In this document: piece by piece, positions 40,601 to 55,600 of the stretch
How positions within the stretch are numbered: position 1 is the first letter of the stretch
How the letters are laid out: the number at the start of each line of letters is the position of its first letter
Source: Sabellastarte sp. h YS-2021
Lineage: Eukaryota > Annelida > Polychaeta > Sabellida > Sabellidae
Assembly: GCA_964017235.1 (NCBI GenBank)
Contig: OZ024933.1
Span: 90,983,432-91,047,431 of the forward strand
Direction of reading: 5' to 3'
DNA: 64,000 bases
Program-made: the position numbers and the translations under genes
Notes under the pieces: generated by a model
Databases searched by the model: none
Told to the model about the DNA's origin: nothing
Seen by the model: only the letters and a program-made list of their open reading frames with translations

Positions 40601-43600
40601 AAAAATTTAAGGCATTTTCAAAGTTACCAACATAAGTAAGAACATTAATATAAATACCAGAAAACAAGGGTCATATTACTATATGTGTTCCTATTTTTGA
40701 ATCACCATTTCAGGATATTTTTAAAAAAAAACTGATAGAATTTGTGGGTAACTAACCTGTGTACCCAGGTTTACATGTGCATACAAAGCTTCCAGGATTA
40801 TTTGTACAATTTCCATATATACATGGGTCACCCTCACATTCATCTACGTCTGTCTCACACAGGTTTCCTAACATGAAAACACATACTGTAAATATTTGAT
40901 CCTACTACAATGAACATGAATCTTATTGATATTAATATGGGGCCACGGTGGCAGAGTGGTAACACTCTCGCCTCCCACCTCTGAGGCCGGGGTTCGATCC
41001 CCGTGAAGGCCTTATGTGGGAAAGCTGGTAGTTGCTTGCCGTTGGTCGGCAGTTTACAGTACAGAACCCTAGCGAACTCTATGTACTGGTTTCCTCTGCC
41101 CTTCCAACTACCCATCGTGATATGACCTGTACAGTGTTGAAAGCGACGTAAAACCCCAAATAAATAAATATTGATATTAATACAACTTAAGATCATTCTG
41201 AGTGAAAACAAATTGCAAAAGTTTATTGTTTTATTTCAAGTGTTATTACAAAGAAAAGACTAGATAAGATTTAAACAACAACACTTACAACTTTTTAAAA
41301 GTATTATGGTTTGGCAGAACAGATTACTTTAAATATGCTATTGTATTATTATTTAGACAAGCTTATTTGAAAAATGCTTTGCAAGTGATACAGTCAGGAT
41401 CATTTGTGGGTTACTAACCTGTATACCCAGGGACACATGTACAATCAAAGCTTCCAGGATTATTTGTACAATTTCCATACATGCAAGGAACATCCACACA
41501 TTCATCTATATCCACTTCACAAAGGGATCCTAGAAATGAAAACATATCCTGTCTCTGTAATGGTATTAACTCAAAAAATTTACAGTTTATCAACCTCAAG
41601 TGTCACTGCACACTGGAGCTATTACTATCAAATGGTCAATTAGTGTATTTACACAGTTTCTTTTGGGAACATGGATTCTAAGGGTTACTCCTATAATCTT
41701 TGCAAAATTTCTATTGGAAAACCAAATATTTTCCCAATAATTAAAGTGGAAAAATAAATGAATTTTGCATTAAATTATTTTAAAACATGGTGAAAGTGAA
41801 TTTTGGTCAACAAATTCACAATTTTATTAGTTGTCATCAATATCTTATGGGTGTTGTTTATAATCTATCAAAAAGCAACAGATTATTCCTTCAGAAAATT
41901 GCATATTACACAAAAATCAGTCATGACACAGCTTATTATCACAAAAATAATGTATCAACATTCCAAAGCAGTTAAGGTCAGACTTACATATTTACTTATT
42001 GCTTGGAAAAATTTAAGGCATTTTCAAAGTTACCAATATAAGTAAGAAAATTAATATAAATACCAAAAAATTAGGGTCAAATTACTACATGTGTTCACAT
42101 TTTTGAATCACCATTTCAGGATATTTTAAAAAAAACAACTGACAGAATTTGTGGGTAACTAACCTGTGTACCCAGGTTCACATGTGCATACAAAGCTTCC
42201 AGGATTATTTGTACAATTTCCATATATACATGGGTCACCCTCACATTCATCTACGTCTGTCTCACACAGGTTTCCTAACATGAAAACACATACTGTAAAT
42301 ATCTGATCCTACTACAATGAACATGAATCTTATTGATATTAATACAACATAAGATCACTCTGGATGAAAACAAATTGCAAAAGTTTATTGTTTTATTTCA
42401 AGTATTATTACAAAGAAAAGAGTAGATAAGATTTAAACAACAACACTTACAAATTTTTAAAAGTATTATTGTTTGGCAGAACAGATACTTTAAATATGCT
42501 ATTGTATTATTATTTAGACAAGCTTATTTGAAAAATGCTTTGCAAGTGATACAGTCAGGATCATTTGTGGGTTACTAACCTGTATACCCAGGGACACATG
42601 TACAATCAAAGCTTCCAGGATTATTTGTACAATTTCCATACATGCAAGGAACATCCACACATTCATCTATATCCACTTCACAAAGGGATCCTAGAAATGA
42701 AAACATATCCTGTCTCTGTAATGGTATTAACTAGAAAAAAATTAAAGTTTATCAACCTCAAGTGTCACTGCACACTGGAGCTATTACTGTCAATTTTCTT
42801 AGATGCCATCCATATCTTATGGATGTTGTTTACAATTTATCAAAAGCAACAGATTATTCCTTCAAAAAATTGCATATTACACAAAAATCAGTCATGACAC
42901 AACTTATCATGACAAAAATAATGTATCTACATTCCAAAGCAGCTAAGGGCAGACTTACATATTTACTTATTGCTTGGAAAAATTTAAGGCATTTTCAAAG
43001 TTACCAATATAAGTAAGAACATTAAAATAAATACCAAAAAATAAGGGTCATATCACTACATGTGTTCACATTTTTGAATCACCATTTCAGGATATTTTTA
43101 AAAAACAACTGATAGAATTTGTGGATAACTAACCTGTGTACCCAGGTTCACATGTGCATACAAAGCTTCCAGGATTATTTGTACAATTTCCATATATACA
43201 TGGGTCACCCTCACATTCATCTACGTCTGTCTCACACAGGTTTCCTAAAATGAAAACACATACTGTAAATATTTGATCCTACTACAATGAACATGAATCT
43301 TATTGATATTAATACAACATAAGATCACTCTGGATGAAAACAAATTGCAAAAGTTTATTGTTTTATTTCAAGTATTATTACAAAGAAAAGAGTAGATAAG
43401 ATTTAAACAACAACACTTACAAATTTTTAAAAGTATTATTGTTTGGCAGAACAGATTACTTTAAATATGCTATTGTATTATTATTTAGACAAGCTTATTT
43501 GAAAAATGCTTTGCAAGTGATACAGTCAGGATCATTTGTGGGTTACTAACCTGTATACCCAGGGACACATGTACAATCAAAGCTTCCAGGATTATTTGTA

Positions 43601-46600
43601 CAATTTCCATACATGCAAGGAACATCCACACATTCATCTATATCCACTTCACAAAGGGATCCTAGAAATGAAAACATATCCTGTCTCTGTAATGGTATTA
43701 ACTAGAAAAAAATTAAAGTTTATCAACCTCAAGTGTCACTGCACACTGGAGCTATTACTGTCAATTTTCTTAGATGCCATCCATATCTTATGGATGTTGT
43801 TTACAATTTATCAAAAGCAACAGATTATTCCTTCAAAAAATTGCCTATTACACAAAAATCAGTCATGACACAACTTATCATGACAAAAATAATGTATCTA
43901 CATTCCAAAGCAGCTAAGGGCAGACTTACATATTTACTTATTGCTTGGAAAAATTTAAGGCATTTTCAAAGTTACCAATATAAGTAAGAACATTAAAATA
44001 AATACCAAAAAATAAGGGTCATATCACTACATGTGTTCACATTTTTGAATCACCATTTCAGGATATTTTTAAAAAACAACTGATAGAATTTGTGGATAAC
44101 TAACCTGTGTACCCAGGTTCACATGTGCATACAAAGCTTCCAGGATTATTTGTACAATTTCCATATATACATGGGTCACCCTCACATTCATCTACGTCTG
44201 TCTCACACAGGTTTCCTAAAATGAAAACACATACTGTAAATATTTGATCCTACTACAATGAACATGAATCTTAATGATATTAATACAACTTAAGATCATT
44301 CTGAATAAAAGCAAATTGGAAAATTTAATTGTTTTATTTCAAGTGTTATTACAAAGAAAAGAGTAGATAAGATTTAAACAACAAAACTTACAACTTTTTA
44401 AACATATTATTGTTTGGCAGAATGGATTACCTTAAATATGCTATTGTATTATTATTATTTAGACAAGCTTATTCGAAAAATGCTTTGCAAGTGATACAGT
44501 CAGGATCATTTGTGGGTTACTAACCTGTATACCCAGGGACACATGTACAATCAAAGCTTCCAGGATTATTTGTACAATTTCCATACATGCAAGGAACATC
44601 CACACATTCATCTATATCCACTTCACAAAGGGGTCCTAGAAATGAAAACATATCCTGTCTCTGTAATGGTATTAACTAGCAAAATTTAAATTTTATCAAC
44701 CTCAAGTGTAACTGCACACTGGAGCTATTACTATCAAATAGTCAGTTTATTTGCACAGTTTCTTTTGGGAACATGGATTTTTAAAAGTGTTACTCCTATA
44801 ATGTTTACAAAACTTCTATTGGAAAACAAATATTTTCCCAATAATTAAAGTGGATATAATGAACGAATTTTACTTTAAATTATGATAAAAATGGTGAAAG
44901 TGAATTTTGGTCACCAAATTCACAATTTTGTTAGTTGCTATAAATATCTTATGGATGTTGTTTATAATTTATCAAAAAGCAACAGATTATTCCTTCAAAA
45001 TATTGCATATTACACAAAAATCAGTCATGACAGAGGTTATAAGTACAAAAATAATGTATCAACATTCCAAAGCAGTTAAGGTCAGACTTACATATTTACT
45101 TATTGCTTGGAAAAATTTAAGGCATTTTCAAAGTTACCAATATAAGTAAGAACATTAATATAAATACCAAAAAATTAGGGTCAAATTACTACATGTGTTC
45201 ACATTTTTGAATCACCATTTCAGGATATTTTTAAAAAACAACTGATAGAATTTGTGGGTAACTAACCTGTGTACCCAGGTTCACATGTGCATACAAAGCT
45301 TCCAGGATTATTTGTACAATTTCCATATATACATGGGTCACCCTCACATTCATCTACGTCTGTCTCACACAGGTTTCCTAAAATGAAAACACATACTGTA
45401 AATATTTGATCCTACTACAATGAACATGAATCTTATTGATATTAATACAACATAAGATCACTCTGGATGAAAACAAATTGCAAAAGTTTATTGTTTTGTT
45501 TCAAGTATTATTACAAAGAAAAGAGTAGATAAGATTTAAACAACAACACTTACAAATTTTTAAAAGTATTATTGTTTGGCAGAACAGATTACTTTAAATA
45601 TGCTATTGTATTATTATTTAGACAAGCTTATTTGAAAAATGCTTTGCAAGTGATACAGTCAGGATCATTTGTGGGTTACTAACCTGTATACCCAGGGACA
45701 CATGTACAATCAAAGCTTCCAGGATTATTTGTACAATTTCCATACATGCAAGGAACATCCACACATTCATCTATATCCACTTCACAAAGGGATCCTAGAA
45801 ATGAAAACATATCCTGTCTCTGTAATGGTATTAACTAGAAAAAAATTAAAGTTTATCAACCTCAAGTGTCACTGCACACTGGAGCTATTACTGTCAATTT
45901 TCTTAGATGCCATCCATATCTTATGGATGTTGTTTACAATTTATCAAAAGCAACAGATTATTCCTTCAAAAAATTGCCTATTACACAAAAATCAGTCATG
46001 ACACAACTTATCATGACAAAAATAATGTATCTACATTCCAAAGCAGCTAAGGGCAGACTTACATATTTACTTATTGCTTGGAAAAATTTAAGGCATTTTC
46101 AAAGTTACCAATATAAGTAAGAACATTAATATAAATACCAAAAAATTAGGGTCAAATTACTACATGTGTTCACATTTTTGAATCACCATTTCAGGATATT
46201 TTTAAAAAACAACTGATAGAATTTGTGGATAACTAACCTGTGTACCCAGGTTCACATGTGCATACAAAGCTTCCAGGATTATTTGTACAATTTCCATATA
46301 TACATGGGTCACCCTCACATTCATCTACGTCTGTCTCACACAGGTTTCCTAAAATGAAAACACATACTGTAAATATTTGATCCTACTACAATGAACATGA
46401 ATCTTATTGATATTAATACAACATAAGATCACTCTGGATGAAAACAAATTGCAAAAGTTTATTGTTTTATTTCAAGTATTATTACAAAGAAAAGAGTAGA
46501 TAAGATTTAAACAACAACACTTACAAATTTTTAAAAGTATTATTGTTTGGCAGAACAGATTACTTTAAATATGCTATTGTATTATTATTTAGACAAGCTT

Positions 46601-49600
46601 ATTTGAAAAATGCTTTGCAAGTGATACAGTCAGGATCATTTGTGGGTTACTAACCTGTATACCCAGGGACACATGTACAATCAAAGCTTCCAGGATTATT
46701 TGTACAATTTCCATACATGCAAGGAACATCCACACATTCATCTATATCCACTTCACAAAGGGATCCTAGAAATGAAAACATATCCTGTCTCTGTAATGGT
46801 ATTAACTAGAAAAAAATTAAAGTTTATCAACCTCAAGTGTCACTGCACACTGGAGCTATTACTGTCAATTTTCTTAGATGCCATCCATATCTTATGGATG
46901 TTGTTTACAATTTATCAAAAGCAACAGATTATTCCTTCAAAAAATTGCCTATTACACAAAAATCAGTCATGACACAACTTATCATGACAAAAATAATGTA
47001 TCTACATTCCAAAGCAGCTAAGGGCAGACTTACATATTTACTTATTGCTTGGAAAAATTTAAGGCATTTTCAAAGTTACCAATATAAGTAAGAACATTAA
47101 AATAAATACCAAAAAATAAGGGTCATATCACTACATGTGTTCACATTTTTGAATCACCATTTCAGGATATTTTTAAAAAACAACTGATAGAATTTGTGGA
47201 TAACTAACCTGTGTACCCAGGTTCACATGTGCATACAAAGCTTCCAGGATTATTTGTACAATTTCCATATATACATGGGTCACCCTCACATTCATCTACG
47301 TCTGTCTCACACAGGTTTCCTAAAATGAAAACACATACTGTAAATATTTGATCCTACTACAATGAACATGAATCTTAATGATATTAATACAACTTAAGAT
47401 CATTCTGAATAAAAGCAAATTGGAAAATTTAATTGTTTTATTTCAAGTGTTATTACAAAGAAAAGAGTAGATAAGATTTAAACAACAAAACTTACAACTT
47501 TTTAAACATATTATTGTTTGGCAGAATGGATTACCTTAAATATGCTATTGTATTATTATTATTTAGACAAGCTTATTCGAAAAATGCTTTGCAAGTGATA
47601 CAGTCAGGATCATTTGTGGGTTACTAACCTATATACCCAGGGACACATGTACAATCAAAGCTTCCAGGATTATTTGTACAATTTCCATACATGCAAGGAA
47701 CATCCACACATTCATCTATATCCACTTCACAAAGGGGTCCTAGAAATGAAAACATATCCTGTCTCTGTAATGGTATTAACTAGCAAAATTTAAATTTTAT
47801 CAACCTCAAGTGTAACTGCACACTGGAGCTATAACTATCAAATAGTCAGTTTATTTGCACAGTTTCTTTTGGGAACATGGATTTTTAAAAGTGTTACTCC
47901 TATAATGTTTACAAAACTTCTATTGGAAAACAAATATTTTCCCAATAATTACAGTGGATATAATGAACGAATTTTACTTTAAATTATGATAAAAATGGTG
48001 AAAGTGAATTTTGGTCACCAAATTCACAATTTTGTTAGTTGCTATAAATATCTTATGGATGTTGTTTATAATTTATCAAAAAGCAACAGATTATTCCTTC
48101 AAAATATTGCATATTACACAAAAATCAGTCATGACAGAGGTTATAAGCACAAAAATAATGTATCAACATTCCAAAGCAGTTAAGGTCAGACTTACATATT
48201 TACTTATTGCTTGGAAAAATTTAAGGCATTTTCAAAGTTACCAATATAAGTAAGAACATTAATATAAATACCAAAAAATTAGGGTCAAATTACTACATGT
48301 GTTCACATTTTTGAATCACCATTTCAGGATAATTTTAAAAAACAACTGATAGAATTTGTGGATAACTAACCTGTGTACCCAGGTTCACATGTGCATACAA
48401 AGCTTCCAGGATTATTTGTACAATTTCCATATATACATGGGTCACCCTCACATTCATCTACGTCTGTCTCACACAGGTTTCCTAAAATGAAAACACATAC
48501 TGTAAATATTTGATCCTACTACAATGAACATGAATCTTATTGATATTAATACAACATAAGATCACTCTGGATGAAAACAAATTGCAAAAGTTTATTGTTT
48601 TATTTCAAGTATTATTACAAAGAAAAGAGTAGATAAGATTTAAACAACAACACTTACAAATTTTTAAAAGTATTATTGTTTGGCAGAACAGATTACTTTA
48701 AATATGCTATTGTATTATTATTTAGACAAGCTTATTTGAAAAATGCTTTGCAAGTGATACAGTCAGGATCATTTGTGGGTTACTAACCTGTATACCCAGG
48801 GACACATGTACAATCAAAGCTTCCAGGATTATTTGTACAATTTCCATACATGCAAGGAACATCCACACATTCATCTATATCCACTTCACAAAGGGATCCT
48901 AGAAATGAAAACATATCCTGTCTCTGTAATGGTATTAACTAGAAAAAAATTAAAGTTTATCAACCTCAAGTGTCACTGCACACTGGAGCTATTACTGTCA
49001 ATTTTCTTAGATGCCATCCATATCTTATGGATGTTGTTTACAATTTATCAAAAGCAACAGATTATTCCTTCAAAAAATTGCCTATTACACAAAAATCAGT
49101 CATGACACAACTTATCATGACAAAAATAATGTATCTACATTCCAAAGCAGCTAAGGGCAGACTTACATATTTACTTATTGCTTGGAAAAATTTAAGGCAT
49201 TTTCAAAGTTACCAATATAAGTAAGAACATTAAAATAAATACCAAAAAATAAGGGTCATATCACTACATGTGTTCACATTTTTGAATCACCATTTCAGGA
49301 TATTTTTAAAAAACAACTGATAGAATTTGTGGATAACTAACCTGTGTACCCAGGTTCACATGTGCATACAAAGCTTCCAGGATTATTTGTACAATTTCCA
49401 TATATACATGGGTCACCCTCACATTCATCTACGTCTGTCTCACACAGGTTTCCTAAAATGAAAACACATACTGTAAATATTTGATCCTACTACAATGAAC
49501 ATGAATCTTAATGATATTAATACAACTTAAGATCATTCTGAATAAAAGCAAATTGGAAAATTTAATTGTTTTATTTCAAGTGTTATTACAAAGAAAAGAG

Positions 49601-52600
49601 TAGATAAGATTTAAACAACAAAACTTACAACTTTTTAAACATATTATTGTTTGGCCGAATGGATTACCTTAAATATGCTATTGTATTATTATTATTTAGA
49701 CAAGCTTATTCGAAAAATGCTTTGCAAGTGATACAGTCAGGATCATTTGTGGGTTACTAACCTATATACCCAGGGACACATGTACAATCAAAGCTTCCAG
49801 GATTATTTGTACAATTTCCATACATGCAAGGAACATCCACACATTCATCTATATCCACTTCACAAAGGGGTCCTAGAAATGAAAACATATCCTGTCTCTG
49901 TAATGGTATTAACTAGCAAAATTTAAATTTTATCAACCTCAAGTGTAACTGCACACTGGAGCTATTACTATCAAATAGTCAGTTTATTTGCACAGTTTCT
50001 TTTGGGAACATGGATTTTTAAAAGTGTTACTCCTATAATGTTTACAAAACTTCTATTGGAAAACAAATATTTTCCCAATAATTAAAGTGGATATAATGAA
50101 CGAATTTTACTTTAAATTATGATAAAAATGGTGAAAGTGAATTTTGGTCACCAAATTCACAATTTTGTTAGTTGCTATAAATATCTTATGGATGTTGTTT
50201 ATAATTTATCAAAAAGCAACAGATTATTCCTTCAAAATATTGCTTATTACACAAAAATCAGTCATGACAGAGGTTATAAGCACAAAAATAATGTATCAAC
50301 ATTCCAAAGCAGTTAAGGTCAGACTTACATATTTACTTATTGCTTGGAAAAATTTAAGGCATTTTCAAAGTTACCAATATAAGTAAGAAAATTAATATAA
50401 ATACCAAAAAATTAGGGTCAAATTACTACATGTGTTCACATTTTTGAATCACCATTTCAGGATATTTTTAAAAAACAACTGATAGAATTTGTGGATAACT
50501 AACCTGTGTACCCAGGGTCACATGTGCATACAAAGCTTCCAGGATTATTTGCACAATTTCCATATATACATGGGTCACCCTCACATTCATCTACGTCTGT
50601 CTCACACAGGTTTCCTAAAATGAAAACACATACTGTAAATATTTGATCCTACTACAATGAACATGAAACTTATTGATATTAATACAACTTAAGATCATTC
50701 TGAGTGAGAACAAATTGCAAAATTTTATTGTTTTATTTCAAGTGTTATTACAAAGAAAATAGTAGATAAGTTTTAAACAACAAAACTTACAACTTTTTAA
50801 AAGTATTATTGTTTGGCAGAACGGATTATTTTAAATATGCTATTGTATTATTATTATTTAGAGGAGGGCTATGGTGGCAGAGTGGTAACACTCGCGCCTC
50901 CCACCTCTGAGGCCGGGTTTCGATTCCCGGCACGGCCTCAAGTGGGAAAGCTGGTAGTTGCTTACTGTTGGTCAGCAGTTTACAGTACAGAACCCTAAGA
51001 AACTCTATGTACTGGTTTCCTCTGCTTTTCCAACTACCCGTTGTGATATGACCTGCACAGTGTTGAAAAGAGCGTAAAACCCCAAATAAAAAAATAAAAC
51101 AAATATTATTATTTAGACAAGCTTATTCGAAAAATGCTTTTCAAGTGATACAGTCAGGATCATTTGTGGATTACTAACCTGTATACCCAGGGACACATGT
51201 ACAATCAAAGCTTCCAGGATTATTTGTACAATTTCCATATATACATGGGTCACCCTCACATTCATCTACATCTGTCTCACACAGGTTTCCTAAAATGAAA
51301 ACACATACTGTAAATATTTGATCCTACTACAATGAACATGAATCTTAATGATATTAATACAACTTAAGATCATTCTGAATAAAAGCAAATTGCAAAAGTT
51401 TATTGTTTTATTTCAAGTGTTATTACAAAGAAAAGAGTAGATAAGATTTAAACAACAAAACTTACAACTTTTTAAAAGTATTATTGTTTGGCAGAACGGA
51501 TTACTTTAAATATGTTATTGTATTATTATTATTTAGACAAGCTTATTCGAAAAATGCTTTGCAAGTGATACAGTCAGGATCATTTGTGGGTTACTAACCT
51601 GTATACCCAGGGACACATGTACAATCAAAGCTTCCAGGATTATTTGTACAATTTCCATACATGCAAGGAACATCCACACATTCATCTATATCCACTTCAC
51701 AAAGGGATCCTAGAAATGAAAACATATCCTGTCTCTGTAATGGTATTAACTCGAAAAATTTACAGTTTATCAACCTCAAGTGTCACTGCACACTGGAGCT
51801 ATTACTATCAAATGGTCAATTAGTGTATTTACACAGTTTCTTTTGGGAACATGGATTATAAGGGTTACTCCTATAATCTTTGCAAAATTGCTATTGGAAA
51901 ACCAAATATTTTCCCAATAATTAATGTGGAAAAATAAATGAATTTTGCATTAAATTATTTTAAAACATGGTGAAAGTGAATTTTGGTCAACAAATTCACA
52001 ATTTTATTAGTTGTCATCAATATCTTATGGGTGTTGTTTATAATCTATCAAAAAGCAACAGATTATTCCTTCAAAAAATTGCATATTACACAAAAATCAG
52101 TCATGACACAGCTTATAATCACAAAAATAATGTATCAACATTCCAAAGCAGTTAAGGTCAGACTTACATATTTACTTATTGCTTGGAAAAATTTAAGGCA
52201 TTTTCAAAGTTACCAATATAAGTAAGAACATTAATATAAATACCAAAAAATTAGGGTCAAATTACTACATGTGTTCACATTTTTGAATCACCATTTCAGG
52301 ATATTTAAAAAAAAACAACTGACAGAATTTGTGGGTAACTAACCTGTGTACCCAGGTGCACATGTGCATACAAAGCTTCCAGGATTATTTGTACAATTTC
52401 CATATATACATGGGTCACCCTCACATTCATCTACGTCTGTCTCACACAGGTTTCCTAACATGAAAACACATACTGTAAATATCTGATCCTACTACAATGA
52501 ACATGAATCTTATTGATATTAATACAACATAAGATCACTCTGGATGAAAACAAATTGCAAAAGTTTATTGTTTTATTTCAAGTATTATTACAAAGAAAAG

Positions 52601-55600
52601 AGTAGATAAGATTTAAACAACAACACTTACAAATATTTAAAAGTATTATTGTTTGGCAGAACAGATTACTTTAAATATGCTATTGTATTATTATTTAGAC
52701 AAGCTTATTTGCAAAATGCTTTGCAAGTGATACAGTCAGGATCATTTGTGGGTTACTAACCTGTATACCCAGGGACACATGTACAATCAAAGCTTCCAGG
52801 ATTATTTGTACAATTTCCATACATGCAAGGAACATCCACACATTCATCTATATCCACTTCACAAAGGGATCCTAGAAATGAAAACATATCCTGTCTCTGT
52901 AATGGTATTAACTAGAAAAAAATTAAAGTTTATCAACCTCAAGTGTCACTGCACACTGGAGCTATTACTGTCAATTTTCTTAGATGCCATCCATATCTTA
53001 TGGATGTTGTTTACAATTTATCAAAAGCAACAGATTATTCCTTCAAAAAATTGCCTATTACACAAAAATCAGTCATGACACAACTTATCATGACAAAAAT
53101 AATGTATCTACATTCCAAAGCAGCTAAGGGCAGACTTACATATTTACTTATTGCTTGGAAAAATTTAAGGCATTTTCAAAGTTACCAATATAAGTAAGAA
53201 CATTAAAATAAATACCAAAAAATAAGGGTCATATCACTACATGTGTTCACATTTTTGAATCACCATTTCAGGATATTTTTAAAAAACAACTGATAGAATT
53301 TGTGGATAACTAACCTGTGTACCCAGGTTCACATGTGCATACAAAGCTTCCAGGATTATTTGTACAATTTCCATATATACATGGGTCACCCTCACATTCA
53401 TCTACGTCTGTCTCACACAGGTTTCCTAAAATGAAAACACATACTGTAAATATTTGATCCTACTACAATGAACATGAATCTTATTGATATTAATAAAAGT
53501 TAAGATCATTCTGAATGAAAACAAATTGCAAAAGTTTATTGTTTTATTTCAAGTGTTATTACAAAGAAAAGAGTAGATAAGTTTTAAACAACAAAACTTA
53601 CAACTTTTTAAAAGTACTATTGTTTGGCAGAACAGATCATTTTAAATATGCTATTGTATTTTTTTTATTTAGAGGGGGGCTACAGTTGCAGAGTGGTAAC
53701 ACTCGCGCCTCCCACCTCTGAGGTCAGGTTTCGATTCCCGACACGGCCTCAAGTGGGAAAGCTGGTAGTTGCTTACTGTTGGTTGGCAGTTTACAGTACA
53801 GAACCCTAACAAACTGTATGTACTGGTTTCCTCTGCTTTTCCAACTACCCGTCGTGATATGACCTGCACAGTGTTGAAAAGGGCCTAAAACCCCAAATAA
53901 ATAAATAAAACAAATATTTTTATTTAGACAAGCTTATTTGAAAAATGCTTTGCAAGTGATACAGTCAGGATCATTTGTGGGTTACTAACCTGTATACCCA
54001 GGGACACATGTACAATCAAAGCTTCCAGGATTATTTGTACAATTTCCATACATGCAAGGAACATACACACATTCATCTATATCCACTTCACAAAGGGATC
54101 CTAGAAATGAAAACATATCCTGTCTCTGTAATGGTATTAACTCGAAAAATTTAAATTTTATCTACCTCAAGTGTCACTGCACACTGTAGCTATTACTATC
54201 AAATATTCAGTTAGTTTATTTACACAGTTTCTTTTGGGAACATGGATTATAAGTGTTACTCCTATAATGTTTACAAAATTTCTATTGGAAAACAAAATAT
54301 TTTCCCAATAATTAAAGTGGATATAATGAATGAATTTTGCATTAAATTATTTAAAAAAATGGTGAAAGTGAATTTTGGTCACCAAATTCACAATTTTGTT
54401 AGTTGTCATCAATATCATATGGATGTTGTTTATAATTTATCAAAAAGCAACATATTATTCCTTCAAAAAATTGCATATTACACAAAAATCAGTCATGTCA
54501 CAGCTTATAATCACAAAAATAATGTATCAACATTCCAAAGCAGTTAAGGGCAGACTTACATATTTACTTATTGCTTGGAAAAATTTAAGGCATTTTCAAA
54601 GTTACCAATATAAGTAAGAACATTAATATAAATACCAAAAAATAAGGGTCATATCACTACATGTGTTCACATTTTTGAATCACCATTTCAGGATATTTTT
54701 AAAAAACAACTGATAGAATTTGTGGATAACTAACCTGTGTACCCAGGTTCACATGTGCATACAAAGCTTCCAGGATTATTTGTACAATTTCCATATATAC
54801 ATGGGTCACCCTCACATTCATCTACGTCTGTCTCACACAGGTTTCCTAAAATGAAAACACATACTGTAAATATTTGATCCTACTACAATGAACATGAATC
54901 TTAATGATATTAATACAACTTAAGATCATTCTGAATAAAAGCAAATTGGAAAATTTAATTGTTTTATTTCAAGTGTTATTACAAAGAAAAGAGTAGATAA
55001 GATTTAAACAACAAAACTTACAACTTTTTAAACATATTATTGTTTGGCAGAATGGATTACCTTAAATATGCTATTGTATTATTATTATTTAGACAAGCTT
55101 ATTCGAAAAATGCTTTGCAAGTGATACAGTCAGGATCATTTGTGGGTTACTAACCTATATACCCAGGGACACATGTACAATCAAAGCTTCCAGGATTATT
55201 TGTACAATTTCCATACATGCAAGGAACATCCACACATTCATCTATATCCACTTCACAAAGGGGTCCTAGAAATGAAAACATATCCTGTCTCTGTAATGGT
55301 ATTAACTAGCAAAATTTAAATTTTATCAACCTCAAGTGTAACTGCACACTGGAGCTATTACTATCAAATAGTCAGTTTATTTGCACAGTTTCTTTTGGGA
55401 ACATGGATTTTTAAAAGTGTTACTCCTATAATGTTTACAAAACTTCTATTGGAAAACAAATATTTTCCCAATAATTAAAGTGGATATAATGAACGAATTT
55501 TACTTTAAATTATGATAAAAATGGTGAAAGTGAATTTTGGTCACCAAATTCACAATTTTGTTAGTTGCTATAAATATCTTATGGATGTTGTTTATAATTT

